Positions 1 to 10,964 of a stretch of 64,000 bases of DNA are shown here, in pieces. A program made the translations under genes and the position numbers. A model generated the notes under the pieces. That model saw nothing but the letters and a program-made list of their open reading frames with translations, did not search any database and was not told where the DNA came from. Source of the stretch: Epiperipatus broadwayi (lineage: Eukaryota; Onychophora; Udeonychophora; Euonychophora; Peripatidae); the NCBI GenBank assembly GCA_028023455.1, contig JAQFVV010006736.1, forward strand, positions 182,501-246,500, written 5' to 3'. The stretch's first letter is position 1, and each line of letters begins with the position of its first letter.

Positions 1-8
1 GGCCACAA

Positions 9-207
9 CTATTTTTGGCTAGAAGGATTAAATTTTGCCATCTTCAAGAAAGACAAGTCCATTGGAATGGAGTTGTTCAAGGCCAATAGCCTGCTATAAA
101 GACATTGGACAAGCAGCCCATAATAAATAACAGTGCCAAACACCATGAAGAATGCCTCAGCTAGAAGAATATTGGTAACATTTCTTCCCACAGAGTTCTA
201 TAAAATT
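9..207 (-). CDS. Probable terminal exon of an unidentified membrane protein (partial)
   Basis: On the minus strand an open frame follows a plausible splice acceptor (TTTTATAG, ending near 208) and runs about 65 codons to a TAG stop near the window edge. The first residues read NSVGRNVTN. The middle holds a hydrophobic stretch of about 25 residues (FFMVFGTVIYYGLLV core) that looks like a transmembrane helix, and the tail is polar and ends in NPSSQK. Base composition is clearly richer in G+C than the flanking AT-rich DNA, as expected for a coding exon. There is no ATG at the start, so it must be a downstream exon rather than a full gene. It lies on the same strand as the guanylate cyclase exons but does not resemble any part of that protein, so it would be a nested or separate gene. 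I do not recognise the family. Confidence 0.35.
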
Positions 208-394
208 AAATTTTAAACTAATTTAATGATTTATTAAGCTAGCTATAATGTTGAACATTCAAAAATTTATAAGCTTAAATGATTTCTTAATAACTAAACT
301 CAGTAATTCAAATAATGTAACTGTAATAATTTAATGTAACTTTTAATTTAGTAATAATAATAATTGTAAGAATCTTGCTTCTATTAAATGAATA

Positions 395-1235
395 ATTATA
401 AATATAGGGGATTTGAACCTAGACTTTCAAGCAACCTTCAACTACCCACACTATCTCATACTACTGATACCCATGACCACACACATGTAAAAAAGATAAA
501 TAATCACAAAAATATACGTGTTTTGTGCTGAACCTGCACTCATCAGTTGACCTAGACTACTATCTCCCATACACATATATAATCAGTGCTCAGATTATAT
601 TAAAATAGCAAATATTTATACTTTAATGGACAGGCTTCAATCTGCCATAACCTCCAACTCTTTAGCCATCCACACCATTGAAAATCTGATGATAGAATGC
701 CCAAATTCCATGTTGATACCAATATTGTTGTTATGCCCATGTTGACCTCAAGTCACTCTGACCCCTTGTATATAGAACATAATCAAATACATAGGAAAGG
801 GATGGGCAGAATGCAGGCTTAATGTGTAAGATTTTGAAATACAGGCATTCTTATACCTGGAACTTAATTGTAAATATAGGGGATTTGAACTCAGACTTTC
901 AAGCAACCTCCAACTATCCTGTGTAGTCATGTGTATCAATAGTATGAGATACTGTGGATAGCTGAAGGTTACTTGAAAGTTATTCATTTAAGATTTTGAA
1001 ATACAGGCATTCTTATACCTGGAACTTAATTGTAGATATAGGAGATTTGAACTCAGACTTTCAAGCAACCTTCAACTATTCTGTGTAGTCATGTGTATCA
1101 GTAGTATGAGATAGTGTGGATGGCTGAAGGTTACTTGAAAGTCTGAGTTCAAATCCCCTATATCTACAATTAAGTTCCAGGTATAAAAATGTCTGTAGTT
1201 CAAAATCTTAAATGAATAATTGTAATTTAATAATT
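395..1235. repeat. Family A repeat cluster: one long unit and two short hairpin units
   Basis: This stretch holds three units of a dispersed family. Unit ends carry the motif GGGGATTTGAACTCAGACTT and its reverse complement, giving inverted terminal repeats of about 45 bp. Read outward, each end resembles the A and B boxes of a tRNA promoter (TGGCTGAAGG, then GAGTTCAAATCCCC about 29 bases later). The first unit (395-850) has a roughly 350-bp interior. The next two (about 862-975 and 1035-1190) keep only the ends and form compact hairpins. Other copies lie at 6183, 7050, 8401, 27464 and 34130. The short open frame here is a by-product of the repeat. Confidence 0.75.
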
Positions 1236-2980
1236 CTCCTAATCATAATAATTGCAATCAGTTATTATTTATATCTATTTTCTAATGTGTGGTCATGTCT
1301 ATATTATTCTATCCTATTTGTTTATTATATTAATGTATTATGATATGCCATGATTTGAAAGAGATTGTTAATATTGAGAATTTAGAGAGATGATAAGAAG
1401 CTCTCTCATAAATAAGTTATGCTGTTCTTTAGTACACATTTAAATCTCCATTTTAGTTAAGCTACTATGTTTTAGCCTATCATGATTAAGGTTTAAATAT
1501 ATTAGTTAGTATATTATGTCTAGTTAATTAATAGCAAGAATGATATTTTAAAGCATATTATAAGTAATTAGTTAAGTCCCACATATCCTTTACTCATCTT
1601 TAGTTTATTAATATAAACTATTCAGATTTAATCTGTAAACTAGATCACTTTAATTAAACCCTTTTAGCATGTTTTATGCATGCTAATTTACCAACTGGGA
1701 TAAAGTAGTTTCATGGGAAAAAACTATAGTTTTAGTGCATTAGTTTATTTTAATATTTGATATTTTGGAAAGAATTATGAATGGGTATTTATTAAGCACA
1801 TACACACAACACACTTTGATATATATATTTTCTTATTAGAATGGGCTTTGTGTTTAATGCCGCTACATTAATATTAGTTTGGACAGCTCCTTTTTTTAAT
1901 TAAAAAATGAGGGTCCAGAATCATATTTTAAGCTGCTCTGATCACCTGAAGTTAAAGTTCTTATATTTTGTAATAGTAAGTTGTATGGTACAAGGGAACC
2001 AAGTACTTGGTAATGAATCCCATGAGTAATTGTATATTTGGACTGCAACCCTTATTTAGTTTATGTAGTGCCATAGTCTCTGAAGCTATGCTGCAAATCA
2101 CCAGGTCACCCTACATATTATTATTCAGTTCTGCATAATGTGAACCCCAGATCTAGTTTATATAAATAATCTGCATAGGGAACACTTTATTTCTCATTAT
2201 TTAATTTTATTAAATAAGTTATATTTAATATTGTCATTCTTGTAAACTTAATTCTTAGCAAACCTTGTAGGAATGGCATAGTGTAATTCAGGCATGAGTA
2301 TAAACTATAGATAATAATAATTGTAATAAACTTAAAATTAAATGATTTAAAGTGCATTCTAAAGATGAGAACTTGTATCGGACTCACTCATTATTGTAAG
2401 ACACCTGTGAGTGTAAATTGCCAATGCACTTATATTTTCTATTATTTACTTATATTTTAATGATTAATGATATTACACTTGTAATATGTATAGTGTGTTA
2501 TTCACAACTGATCTGAAATCTTATCCAAATCTATTTTAATTTATTGTTAGTAATTAATATATGCATTATCTTGCCAGTCATATGTATGTGTGTTTAGTTA
2601 ACTTATTATTAATTTAGTCATTATTTCCTGAGTCTCATACTTCACCCTTTGCTACTGCTGGCATGCAAACTAAAAGAGGTCAAGTGTAACCCCATATCTG
2701 TCATCCATAAGGTAGAAAATCATGGAGCATTGGTGAAGGAACTGAAGTGTGATCTGATTTGAGGTCTCAACTTCTTATCTAGATCAGCTTTGGATAATTT
2801 ACCAAAACTCTGGATTTTCTTACATGAATATACAAATATGACCATTACACTATTGCTTATTTTGCATTCTTTTTTTACTGTTATTATTTTGTATTAAAAA
2901 TATTTGATAATGTTAATAAAAACATTAAAATAAAAGAGATAATTTTTTATATTACATACTCTTATTGACACTGCACTAAA
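1236..2980. other. AT-rich stretch without recognised gene
   Basis: No coding frame, RNA gene or clear repeat boundary was found. A slightly more G+C-rich patch at about 2640-2860 may be an old transposon fragment but shows no recognisable peptide in any frame I read. Confidence 0.5.
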
Positions 2981-3165
2981 ATGTTTATTCAATCATAATG
3001 GGATTTTTAAATTTAACTTGAAATAAAAGCATGGGTATCCAGAAATTAATTAAACCAGTCACTTGTGATAACAAATAGGGATTGGTTTAATTAATTTCTG
3101 AACCTTCACCCTCATGTTTTTATTTCAAGTTAAATCTAAAAATCCTAATTATGATTGAACAAAAT
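2981..3165. repeat. Hairpin MITE-like element
   Basis: Two arms of about 80 bp form an imperfect inverted repeat around a short loop near 3068. The outer ends read TTATTCAATCATAATGGGAT on the left and the reverse complement on the right, with a few mismatches. Inner parts include TTTAACTTGAAATAAAAGCATG and its mirror. There is no coding content. The layout fits a small non-autonomous DNA transposon, superfamily unknown. Confidence 0.7.
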
Positions 3166-3301
3166 ATTATTGAAAATCAATAAAAGCATTTAAAATATAA
3201 ATAAATATGAAATATTTTTATTATTTTTAAGTTATAGTATTGGCACAGTAAATGAGAATGTAAAACTATATCATAATGAAAATTGACTAGACACTTATAA
3301 T

Positions 3302-3302
<1 letters not shown>

Positions 3303-3394
<92 letters not shown>
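3303..3394. repeat. (TA)n microsatellite
   Basis: A near-pure TA dinucleotide tract, interrupted once near 3360. It directly abuts the left inverted repeat of the Penelope-like element. Confidence 0.95.
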
Positions 3395-3399
<5 letters not shown>

Positions 3400-3409
3400 C
3401 GAAGATTTG

Positions 3410-4575
3410 CACGGGTTAAATATATAAAATACATATTTTGCAGGTTCACCCGTGTTAAAAACTTTTAATATTAATATACATAGATGACACTTTTGTCATA
3501 TGGCAACTTGGAAAAAATAAATTAGATGATTTTTTCTTACATTTAAATAATATGCATCCTCATATTAAATTTACAATGGAGACAGAGTCTGATGGAAAAC
3601 TCCATTTTCTTGATGTTCTAGTCACCAAAACACCAAATAGTTTATCTTTTTCTATTTACAGAAAGGATACACACACAGACAGATATTTGCATTTCCATTC
3701 TCATCATCACCCAACTCAGATAGTTTCTGTAGCCAAAACTCTTTTAAATAGAGCAATTAACCTTTCAGATGAGACACATCTGAAAGAAGAAATAAATCAT
3801 ATTAATAGTGTTTTATTAGCAAATAGTTATAATTACAAATTTATAAAAAAAAGCCTTATTTCAAGCCCAAAATAGACAAAATAGGCACAAAAAGATGATA
3901 AATCAGCTATTAGGATTTGTGTTCCATATGTAAAAGGAACTACAGCCAGTATCAGATGTATATTAAAATGCTATAATATAGATACAGCATTTTCTGCTCA
4001 TCAAAAGATCAGCAATATAATAACCAAGCCTAAGGATTCAATCCCTCTTGAATCTCATGGTGTCTATCAAATCTCATGTAAAAATTGTAAAGTTTTTTTA
4101 CATAGGTATGAGTAATCGTCACATCAGTGTTAGGAGAGATGAGCATGCTAATGCAGTTAAACAACACTCATCATCATCAGCACTCTCACTCCATACTATA
4201 GATTCAGGTCATAAAATTGATTTTTCTAGTACCAGGATCATATCCAGATGTGATAATCTCTACCAATGCAAAATTAGAGAAGCCATTGAGATACTTAAAA
4301 GGCCAGATTGTATCAATAAGCGAGATGATACATGCAAACTTCCTCCTATTTGGAAAGATTTTTTTTAAAAAACATTCCTAAATTTAACATTTTTTGCTAT
4401 TGGTGGAATTTTAACATTTTATTCAAATCAGTGATTGTAGCACCTCTACAACTGTTTTTCTACCTTTTATAACTCTGTGGATGGCTTGTGTGACCAAGTC
4501 AAAATGTCAGTATATTAATATTAAAAGTTTTTAACATGGATGAACCCACAAAGTATGTATTTTATATATATATAT
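3410..4575 (+). mobile_element. 5'-truncated Penelope-like element with inverted terminal repeats
   Basis: The element is framed by inverted repeats of about 65 bp: left 3419-3476, right 4509-4570 (shared core GTTAAAAACTTTTAATATTA). Between them lies the 3' half of a Penelope-like polyprotein: the end of the reverse transcriptase and a GIY-YIG endonuclease. The reverse transcriptase sequence begins at its catalytic YIDD box, directly after the left repeat, so the 5' half is missing. Penelope-like elements are known for terminal repeats in direct or inverted arrangement with 5' truncation, and this fits. The (TA)n tract on the left may have been the insertion site. Confidence 0.8.
3477..4368 (+). 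pseudogene. Penelope-like reverse transcriptase/GIY-YIG endonuclease fragment
   Basis: The frame opens at YIDDTFVIW (3477-3503), the catalytic box of Penelope reverse transcriptases, and continues through FLDVLVTK, YRKDTHTDRYLHF and the thumb-like LLNRAI...HINSVLLANS region to TAG stops at 3873 and 3882. The same frame resumes with VPYVKGTTASIRCILK, typical of the linker before the endonuclease, then GVYQISCKNCKVF. A one-base slip in the T run at 4093-4099 shifts the frame. The next frame continues YIGMSNRHISVRRDEH, completing the GIY-YIG motif, and ends near LPPIWKDFF with a stop at 4366. In the family the endonuclease nicks target DNA and the reverse transcriptase primes from the nick. This copy has two stops, one frameshift and no 5' half, so it is dead. 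Confidence 0.85.
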
Positions 4576-5785
4576 CACTAGATATTTATGCTCTATGTCA
4601 AAATATATAACCCTTTGTGTATACATCATATTTAGTATGTGTACATAATAATATATGTGTATATAAGTGGCTAAAAATATGAAATATATTTTTATATTTG
4701 ACAATTTTATTTTTATTTAAAAAATTGTTTTTAAAAAAAGCAAAACAAAACTATATTAAAAACAACTTTCTTATTATTTAAATGAAACTTGCAATTGTAA
4801 CAAAGAAAATCAATAATGAGCATTATTTAAAATTTCCCCCACTTTTTATATTTAAAAACTAAATCACCTATTTAAAAAATTAATATATTGTATCACTTTC
4901 ATAGACATTTTAAACAAATGTACAAAATTTTAGCAAGTTATATTGAACTTAAGTATATTAAATATCAATTTTAAAATGTTAAAAAATGTTATTAAATTGA
5001 AAGAAAAAATATTTTTACTGCCCTTTCATGAGTCTGATTTAAAACAAATGAAAGTTCTAAAAAGAATTTTTAACTGTGATATGTGAAATTATTTAATATT
5101 TTTAATATTTTCTCATTCTCTGTTCCATATTTTAAAAAAACTTGGTGACCTAATGAAACAATGAATATTTCTTAAGGATTAATCTGGTATTACTTAGTTA
5201 TATATCAGATTTCAAGCAATTCTATTGCATTTAAATATATTAAACTTGAATTTAAAAATTTTATTCTAACTTGAAAAAGATAAGAAATTAACAAACAAAT
5301 CAATTTTTCAAGTTCAATAAAAGCATTTAAAAATAACATATTATTAAAAAATAATGTTCTTGAATGTTTTCACTCAATTAAAATAATATATATATATGAT
5401 TAAGAATAGGAAAGAAATTAAAAGAAAAAGCATATCATCTGATTTTTACTTTGTAATGATTATTATAATTGTAAATATAATACTGTCTAGATAGCTGATG
5501 GTGTTAAATAAAATTGTTTTTGTAATTGCTATTATTATACCAAAAGTTTAAACTAATTATTCAAAAGCAATAAATGAGAATAAAGATTAAAAAATAAATT
5601 GTCAAAAAGAAATAAAAAAATATAGCTAATGATTTGTTTGCAAAATTTTAATATTCATAATAACGTATTTTTAATTGTCTTTCTCTGCAATTTTAATACC
5701 AGATTGCATAAAATAGAATTGAGTCCTATTTGCTTTATTTATTTATTTTAACAACAAAATAAATTCAAAAATGTTAGTCAAGCAT
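4576..5785. other. AT-rich stretch without recognised gene
   Basis: Very A+T-rich sequence with short homopolymer runs. I see no open frame of note, no repeat boundary and no RNA gene. Confidence 0.5.
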
Positions 5786-5791
5786 TGGTGG

Positions 5792-5935
5792 TCGAGGGTT
5801 AGCACAGTTGCCTTACAAGCAGTTGTCCTGTGTTTGCGGGTTCACTTCTCAGCTGACGTTTTGATATATAAAAGGAAAAAAAATCAGAAATGTTTTTGGT
5901 TTAGTGCACTGAGGGTATCTACATATATAAACTAA
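5792..5935 (+). repeat. Possible tRNA-derived SINE head
   Basis: A tRNA-like block carries an A-box-like GGTTAGCACAGTTG at about 5808 and a B-box-like GGGTTCACTTC about 30 bases later, in a patch richer in G+C than its surroundings. An unrelated tail (GGTTTAGTGCACTGAGGG) follows. Spacing suits a Pol III internal promoter. It does not fold as a full tRNA, so a SINE remnant is likelier than a tRNA gene. I saw no second copy in the window. Confidence 0.4.
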
Positions 5936-6182
5936 ATTCATAAGATAATTAGTTTTTTTATAAAAAATTCATATACTTTTGACTTGAATAAAATGAGAAC
6001 TAGTAAATTATGTTAAAAAATGTGTAAAAATTTAAAAGAAAGATAACTAATCAACACAAATAACTAATAATATTGATTGGAATGAAAATATTCTTATTTC
6101 TCCACTTATCATTAAAAATTGACCCAGAGATGTTTTTTATTTGATTAATATTGAAACATTTTATTAAATATATTATGTAATT

Positions 6183-6730
6183 AGAGAGATTGGAACTCAG
6201 GATTTTACAGTCTATTTATCTTCCACTTCACCTCAAGCAATCAATACACAAAATCACATATCTGTGAAAAACATATGTGATCCCCAATATACATACTTCA
6301 TGCAGAAACAACACTCATCACTTAGGCCAGACATAATCTCTTACACAAGTATACAAATCAATATTTGGTTTATATTAGGATAGCAATTCCTCAAACTTTA
6401 ATAGATAGGCTTCAATATCCTCACCCTTTCAAATATTCAACTGTTCATTTCATTGAAAACTGATGATGGAATACCCAAAGCTCTTATTAGATTTGATATT
6501 GTAGTCATATCCATGTAGACCTTACATCAATCTTAATCTTCATATAATCAGATCATTACATATCAATATACATTGAGAGGAGATGGATGAGCTAAACTTT
6601 TACTAAGATGCGATATATATGTATCGTTTTTTGCCTGTGTGTGGTCATGTGTATTGGTTTTTAGAGATAGAATGAAGGATGAATCGACTGATAAATCCTG
6701 AGTTCAAATACCTCTAATTACACATATAAG
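6183..6730. repeat. Family A repeat, full-length diverged copy
   Basis: The copy starts with TTGGAACTCAGGATTTTA and ends with the mirrored CTGAGTTCAAATACCTC, giving inverted ends around a full interior of about 450 bp. The interior keeps family landmarks such as a TTTAATAGATAGGCTTCAATA block, a GATGATGGAATACCCAAAG block and GAGATGGATGAGC. It is more diverged than the copy at 7050 and is useful for defining the complete unit of about 540 bp. Confidence 0.65.
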
Positions 6731-7049
6731 AAACATTCAATATAAGCAAATTACATACTGCCTTAGAATTAAATATAATTATTCCTATTTATAGCAATGA
6801 TTATAAAATCATATTCACATCAACTACCAATAAACTAATGATAAGAAAGAAAGAAATGTTGTAAAAATTATATCTAAATATGAATTAGGATGACAAAGAC
6901 AATGATAAATAAAATAATGTTACGTTATTCTCTTAACACTTTAATGTGGTTTTACTTACTAAAGAATATTTAATTTTTTCACAAACATACTTCGTCAATC
7001 TAATTTTAAATATAATAAAATCTATTTTACTTCACTAATATTTTTTTAA
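6731..7049. other. AT-rich spacer
   Basis: No gene or repeat recognised between two family A copies. Confidence 0.5.
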
Positions 7050-7790
7050 TAGCTGAAACACACAGGCTTATATATACCTGTGTCTATATATGTAATATAT
7101 AGGGTATATGAGCACAGACTTTCACATGACCCACCACTCTACACACTATCTCATAACACTGATACACTCGAACACACATATGTTGAAAAGATAAATAATC
7201 ACCAATATACGTATTTCATGCTAATCCAGCAATCATCAGTTGGTCCAGATTACCATCTCTACACATATATGCTATAAGTGTTCAGATATATATTAAGATA
7301 GCCAAACGTCATACTTTAATGGACAGGCTTCAATCTACTCTGCACTCCAACTCTTCAACCTTCCATCCAATTGAAAATCTGATGATGGAATGCTCAAAGG
7401 CCACCCTAAGACCGAGATTCTTGTCACACCCATGTTGACTTTTACATGGGTGTAACAAGAATCTCGGTCTTAGGGTGGCCTTTAAGCATTCTATCATCAG
7501 ATTTTCAATTGGTTGGAAGGTTGAGGAGCTGAAGTGCGGAGTAGATTGAAGCCTGTCCATTAAAGTATGACGTTTGGCTATCTTAATATATATCTGAACA
7601 CTTATAGCATATATGTGTAGAGATGGTAATCTGGACCACCTGATGATTGCTGGATTAGCATGTAATACGTATATTGATGATTATTTATCTTTTCAACATA
7701 TGTGTGTTCGAGTGTATCAGTGTAATGAGATAGTGTGGAGAGTGGTAGGTCATGTGAAAGTCTGTGCTCATATACCCTATATATTTCACT
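7050..7790. repeat. Family A palindrome (two units fused tail to tail)
   Basis: Arms at about 7095-7434 and 7444-7786 are nearly perfect reverse complements of each other (about 340 bp each), meeting at CACCCATGTTG / ACATGGGTG near 7438. Each arm is a family A half-unit from the end motif ATATAGGGTATATGAGCAC to the CATGTTGAC internal landmark. The few mismatches imply a recent event or arm-to-arm conversion. Open frames here simply read through the palindrome. Transcripts crossing it in either direction would form a long hairpin. Confidence 0.85.
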
Positions 7791-8400
7791 AATACTTTGT
7801 AAATATTTTTTCATATTTTTTACTTTGTAAAGTTTTTACTTTGTTTTAAATAATAAGTGAAAACTTTACTTTTTTCTATGAATAACTAACGTGATTAGCT
7901 AGTCTGATAATAATTAAATTTTCAATCATTAGCAATAAAAAATAAAAAAAATTAAGGTAATCAACATTTCAAAAGTGAATCAGAAAGCAAACATGTTTTT
8001 AAAAGCTTAAATTTAAATATCATCCATAATTTTTAAACAAAACACTACATATATTTATATGGATATTTTAAAAATAAAATGTCACAATTACATTGCTTGA
8101 TCGATATGCTAGTTTATATATATGGGCACATTTTTGTTTTTACTATTAGTTCTTATTTTATGGTATTTGTGGTACTGGTAACCTAATATAGTTTTTCTTA
8201 TATATATATATTTAAAATTTTGTAATGAATAAAAGTATTTTTCGAAAATAAAAATATAAAACTTATGTACTAAGAACAAGAGTGCAATCATTAAACAGTT
8301 ATAACAATAACAATAACGAAAATACAATCAATATCATATGATTAGAATATTTTAAAAGCGCTCAATAAGAAAAAAATCTTAATCACATATAAATTTTACA
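7791..8400. other. AT-rich stretch without recognised gene
   Basis: No feature supported. A 72-codon minus frame at 8109-8327 is a low-complexity AT artefact. Confidence 0.5.
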
Positions 8401-8760
8401 TTAAACTACACATGATCTCCATTATTCATATTTTGTGCTTAATTATACTCATCAGTTGATCCAGATCATTAACTACCATCAGTGCACGATTTATATTAAG
8501 ATAGCAAATCTTCATAATTTAATGGACAGGTTTCAATATTCTCCCCTTTTTAACTCTTCAGCCATACATATCATTGAAAATCTGATGATGGAATTGTCAA
8601 AGCCCTTGTTGTTGCCAATATTGTCATCATACCCATGTTGACATTTAAGTCATTGATTACTCATGTATAGGATTAATATATTAATTTAAATACACAGAAG
8701 AGGGATAGGCAGAATAGAGGCTGAATATGTAATATTTTTAAATACATGTATACTGTATTG
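8401..8760 (+). repeat. Family A internal fragment
   Basis: Only the family A interior is present. Landmarks in order are CTCATCAGTTGATCCAGATC, TTTAATGGACAGG, GAAAATCTGATGATGGAAT, CCCATGTTGAC and GGGATAGGCAGAATAGAGGC. The tRNA-like inverted ends are missing. Confidence 0.65.
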
Positions 8761-10687
8761 TCGATACTGAAATCAATGTAATTTATTTATTTATAAATAA
8801 GTTGATATATTTCGTATATAATAAAATTTTTAAAACCTTCACCAACAAGTAATTATCAAATTTTATGAGTAATGTTTTATTGTTTACTGTTTCTCTGTGA
8901 GTAGTTATTGAAGAGACCATAAATGGGCTATTTAAATATTATTTCATCATTTAACTGCTTACTATTCATGATATAAATACAAACATATGCTTGTAAAATA
9001 AATATTTGTATATCCTTATGAAAAATAAAAAATAGAATATCGTTAATGAAAATGACAAAATATATATGTATATTAAGTTTTTGATCGAAAGTAAATGAAG
9101 GTAATTAAGTATGATAATATTTTGGGCAAGCGATAATCCTTGATTATTGTTGGTGATAATTTGCTATTGAGTACTACATCTCAGTATTTAGAATTACTTT
9201 GTAAAATTTAATAAGCATATTACATTTTAAAGATGAATAATTCTTTTAAATAATAATAATATCAACAACAACTTTATTAAGGTTGTAATAAATTTAATAT
9301 GTAATAAGTAAAGTTTATCCTATAAAATCAAATATTATTTTTAATTACAGTATTTTGTTTCCAAACCTCCCCCCCCCTTTTTTTTTTTGATACCAAACTA
9401 AATCTCAGCATAGAGAACTTAATAAACATATCTATCAACAATATATATTAAAACTAAATATTCTTCTAATAATTTGTTGCAAATATAATTATGAACTGTA
9501 ATTGTGATTTCATCTTTCAAAGTGACAAGTAGAAGTAATCATAGAGCTAATTTTAATAATAAATATAAAACAATTAATAGTAAAAATTTATAGCATCAAC
9601 ATCAAAAAAAAATACAAATAAAAGTACCATTTATAAGACGTCTCACAGACCCAGGAATGTTGCCATCCCTCATTAAAAAAAAAAAAAAAAGTCTACAAAC
9701 TAGTAAATTGTGGAAACTTTCTTACGCTAATCATTGTTTACTAGCGAGTTTTAAAATTCAATGTATATATATGCTATGTTTTATGCAATGATTTTTATTT
9801 AGTGATTGCGGTGACTTACATATATATGTGTAAAATTTTGGTAGCAAAACAATCTTTAAATAGAACACCGACAAGAAAAAAAATTCTCCATTACTTCTTA
9901 TATTTACAAAAATAATTCAAACATGCACACACATTCTTTGTGCCAATAATTTTTATTCATATGAATGCTGGCATACACTATATATATAAAAGACAGCGAA
10001 ACAACCTTTAAATAGCACACTGGAAAGTAAAAATCTCTCCATTACTTCTTCTATTTACAAAAATACTAAAATAGTATTTAAAATTAACTTTTATGAACAG
10101 ACATATATATATGTTCATAAGTTAAAGTTTTATATATAGAAATATATTAAATGTGTGATTTTATAAATAATTTTATTTATATATTGTTATTAAGAGATTT
10201 GTTAATATATATATACTACGTCTGGGTATAATGGCAATTAAATGTAAAAAAAAAATGTGTTTTTTTTTTTTGTTGTTGTGGTTGTAGTTGTTTGTTTAAA
10301 TATCTCCAATTGCTATAAAAAGATTAAAACAGGAATATTAGAACACTTTTTTTGACAAAAAAAAAACAGATGGGGGGAGGAGGGATAAAATGAATATGAT
10401 GATGATCATTTATCAAAGCAGTACTTTCTAAATGTAAGCTTAACTTTTCATAATTATTTTTCAATACTGCTTTTAAAAAATAATTTATATATTAATTAAT
10501 ACATTTTATTTTATTATATACATTTTCGATAAAAATATTAACGTTATTGAGATATGTACCAAGTGATGTAAGCGCCATTTTTAAATTCTAATGTTAAAGC
10601 TTGTTCGGAACAAAAGCAGCCCTGTAAACGTTCATGCTACGAGGAGAACTAATCAATATTTCTACAAGCAAGCAAAATCCTACTTAC
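8761..10687. other. AT-rich stretch, probably intron of the guanylate cyclase gene
   Basis: No coding exon was found. Homopolymer runs include a C/T run at about 9367-9390. A read of the minus strand from here to the left edge found no further cyclase exon, so intron 2 probably exceeds 10 kb. Confidence 0.45.
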
Positions 10688-10761
10688 TTGATGCGCTCCC
10701 ATATTTCATCACCGAAGTTTCGTATGACCAATAATTCCAATGCATGATTAACAAAGCCGTA
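10688..10761 (-). CDS. GUCY1B1: Soluble guanylate cyclase beta-1 subunit, exon 2 (partial gene)
   Basis: Reading the minus strand, an acceptor (GATTTTCAG, ending at 10762) is followed by 74 coding bases and a consensus donor GTAAGTA (10687-10681). The peptide begins YGFVNHALELLVIRN and ends EIWERIK. This is the conserved N-terminus of the beta-1 subunit of soluble guanylate cyclase, the start of its haem-binding H-NOX domain. Human beta-1 begins MYGFVNHALELLVIRN in the same way. The protein pairs with an alpha subunit in the cytosol, binds nitric oxide through haem and makes cyclic GMP. The exon ends two bases into a codon. The initiating Met is on the preceding exon, 178 bp upstream. The exon is too short for an ORF-length filter. 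Later exons must lie beyond the left edge. The symbol follows vertebrate usage. Confidence 0.93.
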
Positions 10762-10939
10762 CTGAAAATCATTTTAAAATGTATAATAATTAGAAAATAT
10801 CCAACAATTTGGAATGCTATATTAGGTAAAAAAATATTATTATTTATTATTTTTACTCTTTTACAAAAATAAGAAAAAAGTGTAACAGCGGTGTAGCACA
10901 CCGCGTTTCTAGACAAGTAGAAAGAGAAAACATGCTTAC

Positions 10940-10964
10940 CATTGTGACTGTTTTGACGCGTCAC
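10940..10964 (-). CDS. GUCY1B1: Soluble guanylate cyclase beta-1, exon 1 (start codon and 5'UTR end)
   Basis: On the minus strand the sequence CAGTCACAATG is directly followed by GTAAGC, so the exon ends exactly at the initiator ATG (10942-10940) with a good donor at 10939-10934. Joining this ATG to exon 2 gives Met-Tyr-Gly-Phe, the invariant start of the family. The coding part of this exon is a single codon. The transcription start is not visible, so the upstream limit given is only a nominal stretch of 5'UTR. A frame that reads through the intron across 10680-10964 is a shadow. Confidence 0.88.
10954..10963. promoter_or_regulatory. CRE/ATF-like palindrome beside the cyclase start
   Basis: A 10-bp perfect palindrome TGACGCGTCA lies 12 bp upstream of the cyclase ATG. 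It resembles CREB/ATF-type sites, but it could be within the 5'UTR and may be chance. CpG pairs are rare elsewhere in the window, which makes it stand out. Confidence 0.3.

Noticed and set aside
7330-7814. Open frames of 70-76 codons on the minus strand
   Set aside because: They read through the family A palindrome; the protein is itself mirror-like and has no motif.
10680-10964. 94-codon minus frame covering the cyclase exons
   Set aside because: It reads the intron and is out of frame with the conserved cyclase peptide.
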